Shown here: piece by piece, positions 8,971-15,396 of the stretch
Layout of the letters: the number at the start of each line of letters is the position of its first letter
How positions within the stretch are numbered: position 1 is the first letter of the stretch
DNA from: Ophiostoma sp. CBS 140.51
Lineage: Eukaryota; Ascomycota; Sordariomycetes; Ophiostomatales; Ophiostomataceae
Reading direction: 5' to 3'
Assembly: GCA_029298735.1 (NCBI GenBank)
Contig: JANSLP010000515.1
Location: forward strand, 1-15,396
Length of the DNA: 15,396 nt
Translations under genes and position numbers: made by a program
Notes under the pieces: generated by a model
Databases searched by the model: none
Seen by the model: only the letters and a program-made list of their open reading frames with translations
What the model was told of the DNA's origin: nothing

Positions 8971-8978
8971 TGACGTCA
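8971..8978. promoter_or_regulatory. Perfect CRE (TGACGTCA), candidate Atf1/CREB site
   Basis: The palindromic ATF/CREB bZIP site TGACGTCA lies 425 bases upstream of the small-protein ATG; a second core, TGACGT at 9243-9248, lies about 40 bases upstream of its TATA box. In fungi such sites are bound by Atf1/AtfA, which acts downstream of the stress MAP kinase. This fits a stress-responsive promoter for the plus-strand gene, but regulation is inferred. Confidence 0.45.
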
Positions 8979-9287
8979 TCGCATGAAATGCACTACCAAG
9001 GCGAGCGCCAGTCCACCAGTGCAAGTTGCAACCAAGCATTCCTCGGTCTTGCTCTGAGTACCTGGTTCACTACTTTCCACAGCTGAGGTCGCCGAAAACT
9101 AGTTTCTGGACCGTCTTGTCGCCCGCGGGGGGCTCTGATGTAATGGGTAGAACGTGCCCCTCTTCTTTTCTCAGCTGGAACTTGTCTCGTCTTGCCTTTG
9201 TCTCTCTCTGGACATTGTCTTGTCAGCCCAGCTTGCGTACTTTGACGTAGTCCGTCCATCTTGGCAGGACAATAGAGGCCAAGCACG

Positions 9288-9294
9288 TATATAA
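9288..9294 (+). promoter_or_regulatory. TATA box of the small-protein gene
   Basis: TATATAA lies 109 bases before the start codon at 9403. It is followed by a pyrimidine-rich stretch with CATCATCCTCTCTTC and then a CA-rich leader ending CATCACAATGG. This layout is typical of strongly expressed, inducible fungal genes. Confidence 0.7.
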
Positions 9295-9402
9295 GGAGGT
9301 GTTCCTGTCCTCATTCGAGTGGAATTATACAATCATCATCCTCTCTTCAAAACACTTTCTACAACACAACACCACCAACCAACAAACCCACCCAACATCA
9401 CA

Positions 9403-9705
9403 ATGGACCCTACTCAGAACCAGGCTGCTGGCGGTGCCACCAACAACGCGGCCGCCGGTGCTGGCGGTGCTGCTGCCGGTAAGGAGGACTACGGCGACAA
9501 GGCCTTTGACTTTGTGGCCAAGAAGTCGGGCCACTCGGTCAACCGCGACACCAGCGAGAAGATTACCGATGGTCTGCGCTCCGGCTTTGAGAAGCTGACT
9601 GGGTAGGTCCCCTCCCCTGTGATCCAGGATGAATGTACCTCCCCGTGAACAATTGCTAATACTCTCGTCAACAGCAAGAAGGTCGACCCCAAGTACTCCA
9701 ACTAA
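9403..9705 (+). CDS. Conserved small fungal protein, 76 residues, one intron
   Basis: The coding sequence is 9403-9602 joined to 9675-9705. Exon 1 read alone ends at a TAG at 9604; splicing removes it and restores GKKVDPKYSN and a TAA stop. Residues 1-25 are rich in Ala, Gly, Gln and Asn. Residues 26-76 are a hydrophilic conserved block: GKEDYGDKAFDFVAKKSGH, SEKITDGLRSGFEKLTG and KKVDPKYSN. I recall the pattern EDYxDKxxD, NEKITDGxR, FEKxTGKKV, SN from many small fungal proteins of unknown function, but I cannot attach a verified name or function. There is no signal peptide, membrane segment or Cys. The strong TATA box, CA-rich leader and CACAATGG start suggest high expression, and the CRE and CCCCT motifs suggest stress control. 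A longer in-frame reading from 9319 starts with GTG and is leader. It is divergent from HisRS and convergent with the MARVEL-like gene. Confidence 0.85.
9603..9674 (+). other. 72-base spliceosomal intron, phase 2
   Basis: The donor is GG|GTAGGT and the acceptor CAACAG|C. A branch-site-like TGCTAATAC lies about 15-20 bases before the acceptor, and size and spacing fit short ascomycete introns. Splicing joins GG and C into a Gly codon and continues into the conserved KKVDPKYSN tail, which supports the boundaries. Retention would end the protein just after the LTG that closes exon 1, at the TAG at 9604. Confidence 0.9.
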
Positions 9706-10088
9706 GGGACGTCACCAACACCACCAGTTAGAATCAATATACCCATCTTTTAACTCGAAAGAGATCCCTCAAATTATCATCTATCAAATAACATGCTATG
9801 TGAATATCGTGAGATTAAAGCAAAACTATGGCAGCAACTGGCTAGAACGTAGATATAAGATATAAAATAGTATTGAAAAGTAAAAGCAAAAGTAAAAGCA
9901 AACATGATATCAATCCAGAAGAACGCCGCTCGTAGCAGAAAGCAGAAATACACAAAAGATTCAACGCTGTCCCCCTTTTCAACGCCACCCCAACATCTTG
10001 ACGGTCAACCGTCACGGCCTCCAGCCAAGACACCAGGAACCAGGAACGGCACGCCATTCTTCCACATCCGCTTCCCCGTCCACACACC
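9706..10088. other. Convergent intergenic region (two 3' flanks)
   Basis: This 383-base AT-rich stretch separates the plus-strand small gene from the minus-strand MARVEL-like gene and should hold both 3' UTRs. ATTAAAGC at about 9811 could be a variant polyadenylation signal for the small gene. A short A-rich repeat is listed separately. No gene is supported. Confidence 0.6.
9876..9899 (+). repeat. Two perfect copies of a 12-base A-rich unit
   Basis: AAAAGTAAAAGC occurs twice in tandem, equivalent to four AAAAGY hexamers. It lies in the convergent 3' region between two genes. It resembles ordinary slippage-prone simple sequence. Confidence 0.75.
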
Positions 10089-10691
10089 TCATGTCTCATC
10101 CGCAAACACTTGGTACGCCATCACCATGATCCAAAACAAGAAGATGGCACCCACCAGCCCAAACGCAAAAGCCGCCTGCCACTGCTGGCAGATGCTCTTT
10201 TGCTCCATCCAGGCGAGGGTGGTTGTCGACAGGCCGATAGGGTTCTGGTTGAAGACACTCAAATTGCAATTGGTGGACACGCCGCTCCCGGTGTCGCCAA
10301 ACATTTCAATCGACAAGACGACCAAGGCCACCACCCACAGTACAAATAACATGAACCCGCCAATCATGACGATGGATGGGAGTAGTCGTCGCTGGAAGAT
10401 GAGGCCGAGGACGGCGACCACAAACGCGACGGCGAGTGCCGCGACGGTCAAGATGTAGGAAAAATACCACGGGACGTGTAGGACCAGTCTTTGCTGGGCC
10501 TGCACGAGCGTCGCAAAGATGCCGATCCACGTACAGGCCGCCGCCAGCATAATGATGATCCAAAAGTTGAGCTGAACGGCGGGCCAGCGGTACTTGTGGA
10601 TGTGGGTGTGTGAACCTCCGCCGCGGGCACTGTGATAGTCGTACCGCCGGTCGACGACGACAGACTCGGACATTGTTGTTGTGGAGGCCAT
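10089..10691 (-). CDS. MARVEL-like four-helix membrane protein
   Basis: A 200-residue integral membrane protein with four hydrophobic segments at about 41-64, 76-99, 106-129 and 173-193, short cytosolic ends and a ~45-residue loop between helices 3 and 4. That loop carries Cys 142 and Cys 168, positioned for a possible disulfide. This layout fits the MARVEL family, whose fungal members (such as Nce102) organise plasma-membrane domains; the exact role here is unknown. The soluble N-terminus contains a His-rich stretch (HTHIHKYRW, 28-36) just before helix 1. The frame is intact without introns. The first ATG (10691, AAGATGG context) is used here; the second ATG at 10673 (ACAATGTC context, residue 7) is an equally plausible start. 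Reading further upstream finds only a GTG. Family assignment rests on topology and remembered similarity, so it is less certain than the coding call. Confidence 0.8.
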   Translation of the reverse strand: MASTTTMSESVVVDRRYDYHSARGGGSHTHIHKYRWPAVQLNFWIIIMLAAACTWIGIFATLVQAQQRLVLHVPWYFSYILTVAALAVAFVVAVLGLIFQRRLLPSIVMIGGFMLFVLWVVALVVLSIEMFGDTGSGVSTNCNLSVFNQNPIGLSTTTLAWMEQKSICQQWQAAFAFGLVGAIFLFWIMVMAYQVFADET

Positions 10692-11707
10692 CTTGAGAAG
10701 CGAGCGTAGCGAGCGGCCAACGGTCACTCTGTGAACGAAGTGAATAGCGTTGTCGGGAGTGAGGACGAGCGAAGCGAGGAATGTAAATCGACAAGCTAAC
10801 GGGGTTGTTGTCGAGGAGAGAGAGATCGAGAGAGGAGAGTGTCGACGAGATAGCGAGGAGACAGACAGAGCCCAACGTCAACACGACGGGAGGAGAAGCA
10901 GTTGTGTCCCGGCAAGCTGCCGTTTGTTGACTGTCGACTGTCGACTGTCGATTGTCGATAGGGACAGCGACGATGCTGTACAACCGGCGGCGTGGTTGGA
11001 GCGCAGAGCGCAGTCTGTTCGTTTGTTGACACCCGTCGGGGGTTGGGCTGCGATTCGGTGGCAGTGACGTCGGCAGCGAGTATTGTCGCCCAGTGATCGT
11101 GTCTTGATTGATTGTCGCAAGTCGCAAGCTTGGGCTTCACTCTCGCATCGCAAAAATGAGGAATGCAGAAAAGACGGGGAAGAAGTCAAAACGGAAAAGA
11201 AGGAACTTCTCTCATTCCTGCCCGCACATGGGCGCCTGCCCAAGCAGGAGCAGGGGGCTGGTATTTTTCTTAATTGACTCTCTGCTCGAGAGGGGCCCTT
11301 TCCTGGTTGACGCGCAGCAACGGGCAGCAACCGTGCAGTGACGGAAGTGCAGTGCAGATGGTCCACTTTAATTGTACATAGGCCAATCATTGTCCTGTAT
11401 CAGTCGCACTTTGACCCAATCAAGACTAGCCCCATGTATGCCCACCCAACAACGGCCTGCAACAGTGCTACGCAACAGCGCAACAGCGACCATCTGGTGG
11501 CTGGTCTTTTTTTTGTGGTCGCAGCTAAAACATCACAATGTCAATGTCAACAAAGCACAACGCCGCCCACGACAGGTGCCGCGCACCAATCACGCACATC
11601 CGTCTATGAACGATTCGTTTCAATATTGTCATATTGTTATCGTACAGTGTCAATATTCATACACACTTGCGCTCTCTATCTTACACAACACCCTCGCTGC
11701 TTCGCCC
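10692..11707. other. Promoter/leader of the MARVEL-like gene and GT90 3' flank
   Basis: About 1 kb without a supported gene. Going upstream from the MARVEL-like ATG, the minus strand has a strong CT-rich tract (plus-strand GA-rich, about 10813-10870), a common mark of fungal transcription start regions. CCAAT pentamers occur on plus near 11392, 11415 and 11585. The right end should contain the GT90 3' UTR. Long minus-strand frames here (10306-11127 and 10878-11390) have no recognisable domain, and the first runs through the MARVEL-like gene in another frame. Confidence 0.55.
10925..10959 (+). repeat. Five-copy heptamer tandem repeat TGTYGAY
   Basis: Five adjacent heptamers read TGTTGAC, TGTCGAC, TGTCGAC, TGTCGAT and TGTCGAT. 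The repeat is about 235 bases upstream of the MARVEL-like start codon, just beyond the CT-rich tract. Overlapping GTCGAC palindromes result. It could bind a regulator or simply be a minisatellite. Confidence 0.8.
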
Positions 11708-13693
11708 TCACGACTTCAGATCACCGACCCAGCCCAACAGCTCCCTCTTCTCGTCCAGCACCCGTGCGTACTCCAACAACAGACGGAATACGTACACCTG
11801 CATGTCCTCTTTGCGGAGGACACGGTCGGCCCATGCCCGTCCGTCGTTGGCAATCTTTTCTGCCACGCGGTCGCCGTTTTTATCTTGGCCTCCCTGACGG
11901 TCAGCCATAAAGTAGTCGACGATGCCGAACCAATCGCCAAACCGGTTGTCCATGGGTACAAAGTGCTTCCACGCAACCAGCCGGGCATCGTGCCACTCCT
12001 TCCACACCGTTGCCTTGATGGGAAGGCTTGTGCTCTTGAGGAAGGCGAGGTAGCGCCCACTGAAACTGTTGCCGTCAATGTCGGGCAAGAATTTGCTGTG
12101 GAACTGCTCCTGCAACGAGATGCTGTTGTGAATAAAAAAGTAGTCGTCGACGTACGGACAGCTGCCCTCGGTGGTGTCGTTCCCCTTCTTGGCGTCCCCA
12201 CCGTCGCACATGAGATCGACAAACCCGACGTCGGACCACTGTGAAACCCATTCGCCGAGGTGGTCCTCGTCTTGCGCGCGGATATGGTAGGACGGTGACG
12301 GGAGTGTAAAGTTGGGCACATCATCGGGATCGGCCTCTGCTTTGCTCACCAGCTGCCCATCATTCATTGCCACGAATCGGTGCCGGTGGAAACCCTTCCA
12401 GTTGCTCGCCCGGTTGTGCCCACCGGTGGCCACACCGCGCCAGACTGCTCCGTTCCGTTTCTGTGACCAGGGCACGTCGGATGCCTCCCCGCCACCACCT
12501 GCGAAACGTTCTTCATTGCTCCAGTACATGGGTGCCGGCAATAATATGTCGCTGTTGACAGAAAGCTTGCTGCCGCCAAAGATGGGCAACAGTGTGCCCG
12601 TTGTCGATATTGAGAGGGGCTCGATGAAAATGCCGTTGAGTCCCTGCAAGTCAGGCTGGTGGCATATGTCGCTGGACAGCGAGCTGTTGCTCACAAAACC
12701 GTGGTACATGTGTGGACTCGTGTACGTGTCGTCAATGATTGGGCGTCCGTCTTTTGAGGTTCTCGCTGCGCTCGATGTGCTTGTCTGCCGGGCCATGGAA
12801 TGTGGTGCACACCCCCGCTGGACAAGCTCCCAAAAGGGGCCCGTCGTTGTCCATCGGTTGTCGTCCCGCACGGCTTCTCTGTCTTTGCTGTTGTCATCGT
12901 CTCCAAACGGCAGTGACTGAAATGCTTGCTGGACTTGCTCCGGTGGCGGGAACACTTGCGTGCGCTCCGCCTCCACGACATAATTCTTCATCGCCTCCCA
13001 GGCCACCACTACGCGCGGCTCGTCCATCGCATTGAGCGCCAAGTCCATGTCGGGCAGTTCCGACTCGATCGTTTTTAGGAGATCGAGCCAGATTTGTGTC
13101 CAGAACCAGCTGCTTTTCGTGGTCGCCCGTCCTTTGCGAATTTTGATCGTCATGTCAAACGCTCGCGCCTCGCGTTGAATTAGTTTCGGTGGCAGGGCCC
13201 AGAACGGGTGCAGGTCGTGGTAGATCTGGTCCCAAAAGGACTCCACCACAACGACATTGCGCTCTGAAGCAAACTTGTGCCACCGATCGAACCCGGGCGG
13301 TGGGTGCCGGCCGCGGCGTTTGCGGTACGCAGCGGCAGCGTCGCCCAGGGAGTGCGTTTCTTGCGCCAGTAGGTCGCGGAACTGTCGCTCGGCCTCGGCC
13401 ACGAGGTGTTCCACGGGGTGTTGTGTCGACGAAGGTGAAGCCGGAGTCGGTGTCTGTGGTGAAGATGGCTTGCCATTCTTCTTGTCGTCGCCATGTATGA
13501 TGACCGGCACCTGCTGACCCTGATGGTAATGCTGGCGGTGCTTCTCGTGCAGCTGGGCGGCCGTTGCTGCTGCTGCCAGCTGGAGTCGGCTGGGGATCGA
13601 AAAGGAGTAGCAGAGCAACAGCAAGAAACAGGCCGGCGCGATATAGCGGACAAGCAGCGACGGTCTTCGCGGGGCCAGGACAGGGAGGAGCAT
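11708..13693 (-). CDS. GT90 / CAP10-type glycosyltransferase, type II membrane protein
   Basis: A 661-residue protein of glycosyltransferase family 90, the family of Cryptococcus Cap10, xylosyltransferases and animal POGLUTs. It should act in the Golgi or ER lumen and transfer a sugar, perhaps xylose or glucose, from a nucleotide sugar; donor and acceptor cannot be read from the sequence. A signal-anchor helix lies at ~13-33 (YIAPACFLLLLCYSFSI) after a basic start, followed by a low-complexity stem (~35-95). The catalytic region holds the family blocks: PPGFDRWHKFA (132-142), a WRGVATGG motif (418-425), NWKGFHRHRFV (431-441), and the most conserved part, DIDGNSFSGRYLAFLKS (538-554), KATVWKEWHDARLVAWKHFVP (560-580) and DNRFGDWFGIVDYFM (582-596). 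The frame is continuous. I chose the ATG at 13693; an in-frame extension to 13723 starts with TTG. The CT-rich minus-strand leader lies just upstream. Confidence 0.9.
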   Translation of the reverse strand: MLLPVLAPRRPSLLVRYIAPACFLLLLCYSFSIPSRLQLAAAATAAQLHEKHRQHYHQGQQVPVIIHGDDKKNGKPSSPQTPTPASPSSTQHPVEHLVAEAERQFRDLLAQETHSLGDAAAAYRKRRGRHPPPGFDRWHKFASERNVVVVESFWDQIYHDLHPFWALPPKLIQREARAFDMTIKIRKGRATTKSSWFWTQIWLDLLKTIESELPDMDLALNAMDEPRVVVAWEAMKNYVVEAERTQVFPPPEQVQQAFQSLPFGDDDNSKDREAVRDDNRWTTTGPFWELVQRGCAPHSMARQTSTSSAARTSKDGRPIIDDTYTSPHMYHGFVSNSSLSSDICHQPDLQGLNGIFIEPLSISTTGTLLPIFGGSKLSVNSDILLPAPMYWSNEERFAGGGGEASDVPWSQKRNGAVWRGVATGGHNRASNWKGFHRHRFVAMNDGQLVSKAEADPDDVPNFTLPSPSYHIRAQDEDHLGEWVSQWSDVGFVDLMCDGGDAKKGNDTTEGSCPYVDDYFFIHNSISLQEQFHSKFLPDIDGNSFSGRYLAFLKSTSLPIKATVWKEWHDARLVAWKHFVPMDNRFGDWFGIVDYFMADRQGGQDKNGDRVAEKIANDGRAWADRVLRKEDMQVYVFRLLLEYARVLDEKRELLGWVGDLKS

Positions 13694-15308
13694 TGTGAAA
13701 GGTGCGAGGGTGCGTAGCAACAAGGGAGTCGGGGAGGAGAAAAGAGGTCGAGGAAAGAGTGTCGTGAATCGTAGTCGTAGTGGTTATCGTAGCTGTCGTC
13801 CTTGTCAATCAGCTTGAGCCTCACAAACGTCAAACTTGTGTCGCCGAGAAGCACAGCCCGTTCGATGCCCAGAATCGTAGTGGGTAGTGGGCAGGGGAAA
13901 AGGAGGGATATCCGGGTCAACCACCTTACGAAAGTAAAGGAGGCGCAAAAGAGAGGAACCACCGCGGGACGGGAAGACAAAGACAAAAGACGGATTGCAT
14001 GCGTGGCAGTCTGTTTCTTGTTCTCTGGTCGTTCTTTGCAGTGCAATATCGGCTGCGATATTGGCTGCGGCGGACGGGCGTCTGGGTAATATGGCTGAAT
14101 TGCAAATGGGAAAAGGAGTGTGAAGCGTCGACCAATCTTTGGGGGTCGATCACTGTCGATTGTGCAAAAGACGCAAGATCACCTCGCGTAGGACATGAAA
14201 TGCAGCCCGCCTAATGGGAGATCAAAAAACAGAAGGATCAGTGTTGGGATGACGAACAGGAAGGAGCGTGTTGTACATGTAGGTGCCCGATTAGGAAAGT
14301 ACGACCTTGGTCGCGATGTTTGGGAAGGAGCGGCCGAGACAGAGTCCACAGCATCAATTTTCTTTACAGTCAAGACGATGCGCCCTTCCTAAACTTTTAT
14401 TTTAAGATGTTCTTTCATTGTCTTCTTTTTTTTTTGGCATCCCTTTCTCTCCTTGGATGGAAACAAAAATAGGTACTACGTCGCGCTACACGAGATCGAG
14501 GATACCAAGAAACGGAAACGAAGCATCGCATCTCCTGTTCACTGGAGTAGCATCAACCCCTGCATTCTCCCCATTTTGCTGTAGGAAAACAATTTTCTTA
14601 TTTTCTGTGACTTTTTGAATTGTAACTCTAATTTTCCTCGTTTTCGATTTGAAAGATTTTTGTTTCATTTTTTACCTTTTTTTTCATTCTTTAAAAAAGG
14701 AGGAAATTAAAGAGGTAAAAGAAAAATCATCTCCACAGACTCAAACACCTTTGTAACTATGGATATTTTCAGCACTGCAGAATTTGATAACAACTCACTG
14801 GTAGCTTATCCTTATATATATGGGAACATTAAGTACATGTACAGTTGGATGAAGAATCTTTCTCACATGGGATGGCAAAGAACTCAAGTCTTACATTCAC
14901 GGGAAAGACGAGGCGAGGTAGATCATAGAGAAAGCACGGCCCCAACGGGATGGCCCAACAGGAACCGTACAGAAACGGGAGCCCGGCTCCAGGGAATTAC
15001 ACACTGAGACAGTGGAACTGCAGAACGGCAAAACAAAATGTACCGTTCCTCTTGTTGTACGCTGTACTTCGTCTCATGTTTGACGTTGAACCAAAACTGT
15101 TTGTCTCAATCAAAAGGAAAAACAAAAGAACTTTTTGGTGCGGATGCATCGTACCTATTAAGTACATACGAGGCCAGTCTCCTCACTGTAAACATTAATG
15201 GTGAGAAATGGACAAGTCGAAAAAGAGACAATCGACGCAGCTGTTCTTGATACCCCCACCCCCCTCTCTCTTGGTTTTCCCATATTTTCTCCTTTTCAAT
15301 CTAGACAT
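13694..15308. other. Intergenic region upstream of the GT90 gene
   Basis: About 1.6 kb. Nearest the GT90 start, 13722-13759 is purine-rich on plus, so it is a pyrimidine tract in the gene's sense, as in many fungal core promoters. Beyond about 14390 the DNA turns AT-rich, with homopolymer runs and a CCTTTTTT/AAAAAAGG inverted pair near 14676-14701. A TATATATA stretch at 14812-14822 has no convincing gene behind it: the 82-codon frame from ATG 14759 has no recognisable feature. Long minus-strand frames over 13155-14046 have only TTG starts and run into the GT90 gene out of frame. Confidence 0.55.
14046..14069 (-). repeat. 12-base direct repeat containing a CCAAT box
   Basis: ATATCGGCTGCG is followed directly by ATATTGGCTGCG. 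The second copy, read on minus, gives CAGCCAATA, a CCAAT box of the type bound by the fungal HAP/CBC complex, about 370 bases upstream of the GT90 start. The first copy has C in place of T, which breaks the CCAAT. Another CCAAT is on plus near 14131. Confidence 0.6.
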
Positions 15309-15314
15309 CTAGAC
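15299..15314 (+). repeat. 8-base tandem duplication at a stop codon
   Basis: ATCTAGAC occurs twice in a row. The right copy contains the TAG stop (plus-strand CTA, 15309-15311) of the partial minus-strand gene. It may simply be a chance short duplication. Confidence 0.6.
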
Positions 15315-15396
15315 GAACCGCCATACCATGCTGGCCACATCTTGAAGCGTGTCGTCCGGGACTACCAGGTCACGCTCGCCGTGGGACACATCTGGT
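15309..15396 (-). CDS. C-terminal end of an unidentified gene (partial)
   Basis: Entering from the right edge, one minus-strand frame stays open for 28 codons and ends in TAG, reading PDVSHGERDL, VVPDDTLQDV, ASMVWRFV. The other two minus-strand frames hit stops. The codons are rich in third-position G and C, as in the confirmed genes here, and the peptide looks like a helical protein end with an aromatic tail. This is too little to name a family, and an exon end or chance frame is possible. If real it is transcribed on minus, away from the right edge, toward GT90. Confidence 0.45.
   Translation of the reverse strand, partial: PDVSHGERDLVVPDDTLQDVASMVWRFV

Larger units (their letters stand above)
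7758..9402. other. Divergent intergenic region between HisRS and the small-protein gene
   Basis: About 1.65 kb holding the promoters of two divergent genes. Frames of 106 and 141 codons on minus (8409-8729 and 8614-9039) do begin with ATG, but they lack recognisable motifs or typical codon preference and overlap each other. On the minus strand upstream of HisRS there are short upstream ORFs, for example ATG at 7867 ending after 12 codons at 7832. CCCCT/AGGGG stress-element-like pentamers occur at about 7909, 8208, 8220, 8827, 8894 and 9157, slightly more than chance. I see no tRNA or transposon. Confidence 0.55.

Noticed and set aside
8409..9039. Two ATG-started minus-strand frames (106 and 141 codons) in the divergent promoter
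   Set aside because: They overlap each other, lack domains and have no codon preference like the confirmed genes; the stretch also carries the upstream elements of the plus-strand gene.
10306..11127. 273-codon minus-strand frame covering the MARVEL-like gene and its promoter
   Set aside because: Ser/Arg-rich, non-ATG start, and out of frame with the clearly coding four-helix protein.
13860..13885. GTTCGAT-containing stretch resembling a tRNA T-loop
   Set aside because: No matching T-stem, A box or acceptor stem could be found around it.
13155..14046. 217- and 288-codon minus-strand frames near the GT90 5' end
   Set aside because: Only TTG starts are available and they run out of frame through the well-supported glycosyltransferase.
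14676..14701. CCTTTTTT/AAAAAAGG hairpin resembling a bacterial terminator
   Set aside because: The window is fungal; in AT-rich DNA this is simple homopolymer pairing, not a rho-independent terminator.
14759..15007. 82-codon ATG frame on plus downstream of a TATATATA run
   Set aside because: AT-rich start, no family resemblance, and no codon bias like the neighbouring genes.

Overview
The window looks like nuclear DNA of a filamentous ascomycete, most probably a Sordariomycete. The reasons are: long GC-rich open reading frames with few introns; one short intron (72 bases) with fungal-type splice and branch signals; CACAATGG-type start contexts; pyrimidine-rich or CA-rich leaders; and proteins typical of Pezizomycotina. 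The order-level assignment is an inference. I see no bacterial-type operon, CRISPR array, rRNA, convincing tRNA or transposon.

Layout, left to right: (i) about 0.6 kb of AT-rich DNA downstream of the first gene; (ii) 580-5145, minus, a 1521-residue coiled-coil microtubule-organising-centre protein of the ApsB/Mto1 family, with an N-central CM1 (Cnn_1N) motif and a C-terminal Mto2-binding-type helix; (iii) 5146-6350, its leader and promoter, with a weak, cysteine-rich, unassigned reading frame at 5983-6249 on plus; (iv) 6351-7757, minus, cytosolic-type histidyl-tRNA synthetase; (v) a 1.6 kb divergent intergenic region with GCN4/CPC1-type sites near the synthetase and a CRE, STRE-like motifs and a TATA box near the next gene; (vi) 9403-9705, plus, a 76-residue conserved small fungal protein split by one intron; (vii) a short convergent intergenic region; (viii) 10089-10691, minus, a four-helix MARVEL-like membrane protein; (ix) about 1 kb of promoter DNA with a pyrimidine tract and a heptamer tandem repeat; (x) 11708-13693, minus, a GT90/CAP10-type type II glycosyltransferase; (xi) about 1.6 kb of non-coding, partly AT-rich DNA; (xii) 15309-15396, minus, the probable last 28 codons of a gene that continues past the right edge.

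The genes do not form a pathway or cluster. They are a typical run of housekeeping and conserved genes: cytoskeleton organisation, translation, a possibly stress-responsive small protein, a membrane-organising protein and Golgi glycosylation. Five of the six are on the minus strand with independent promoters. I found no convincing new biological system. The items most worth checking are the cryptic Cys-rich frame, how a mitochondrial histidyl-tRNA synthetase is made, and the stress-type promoter of the small gene.
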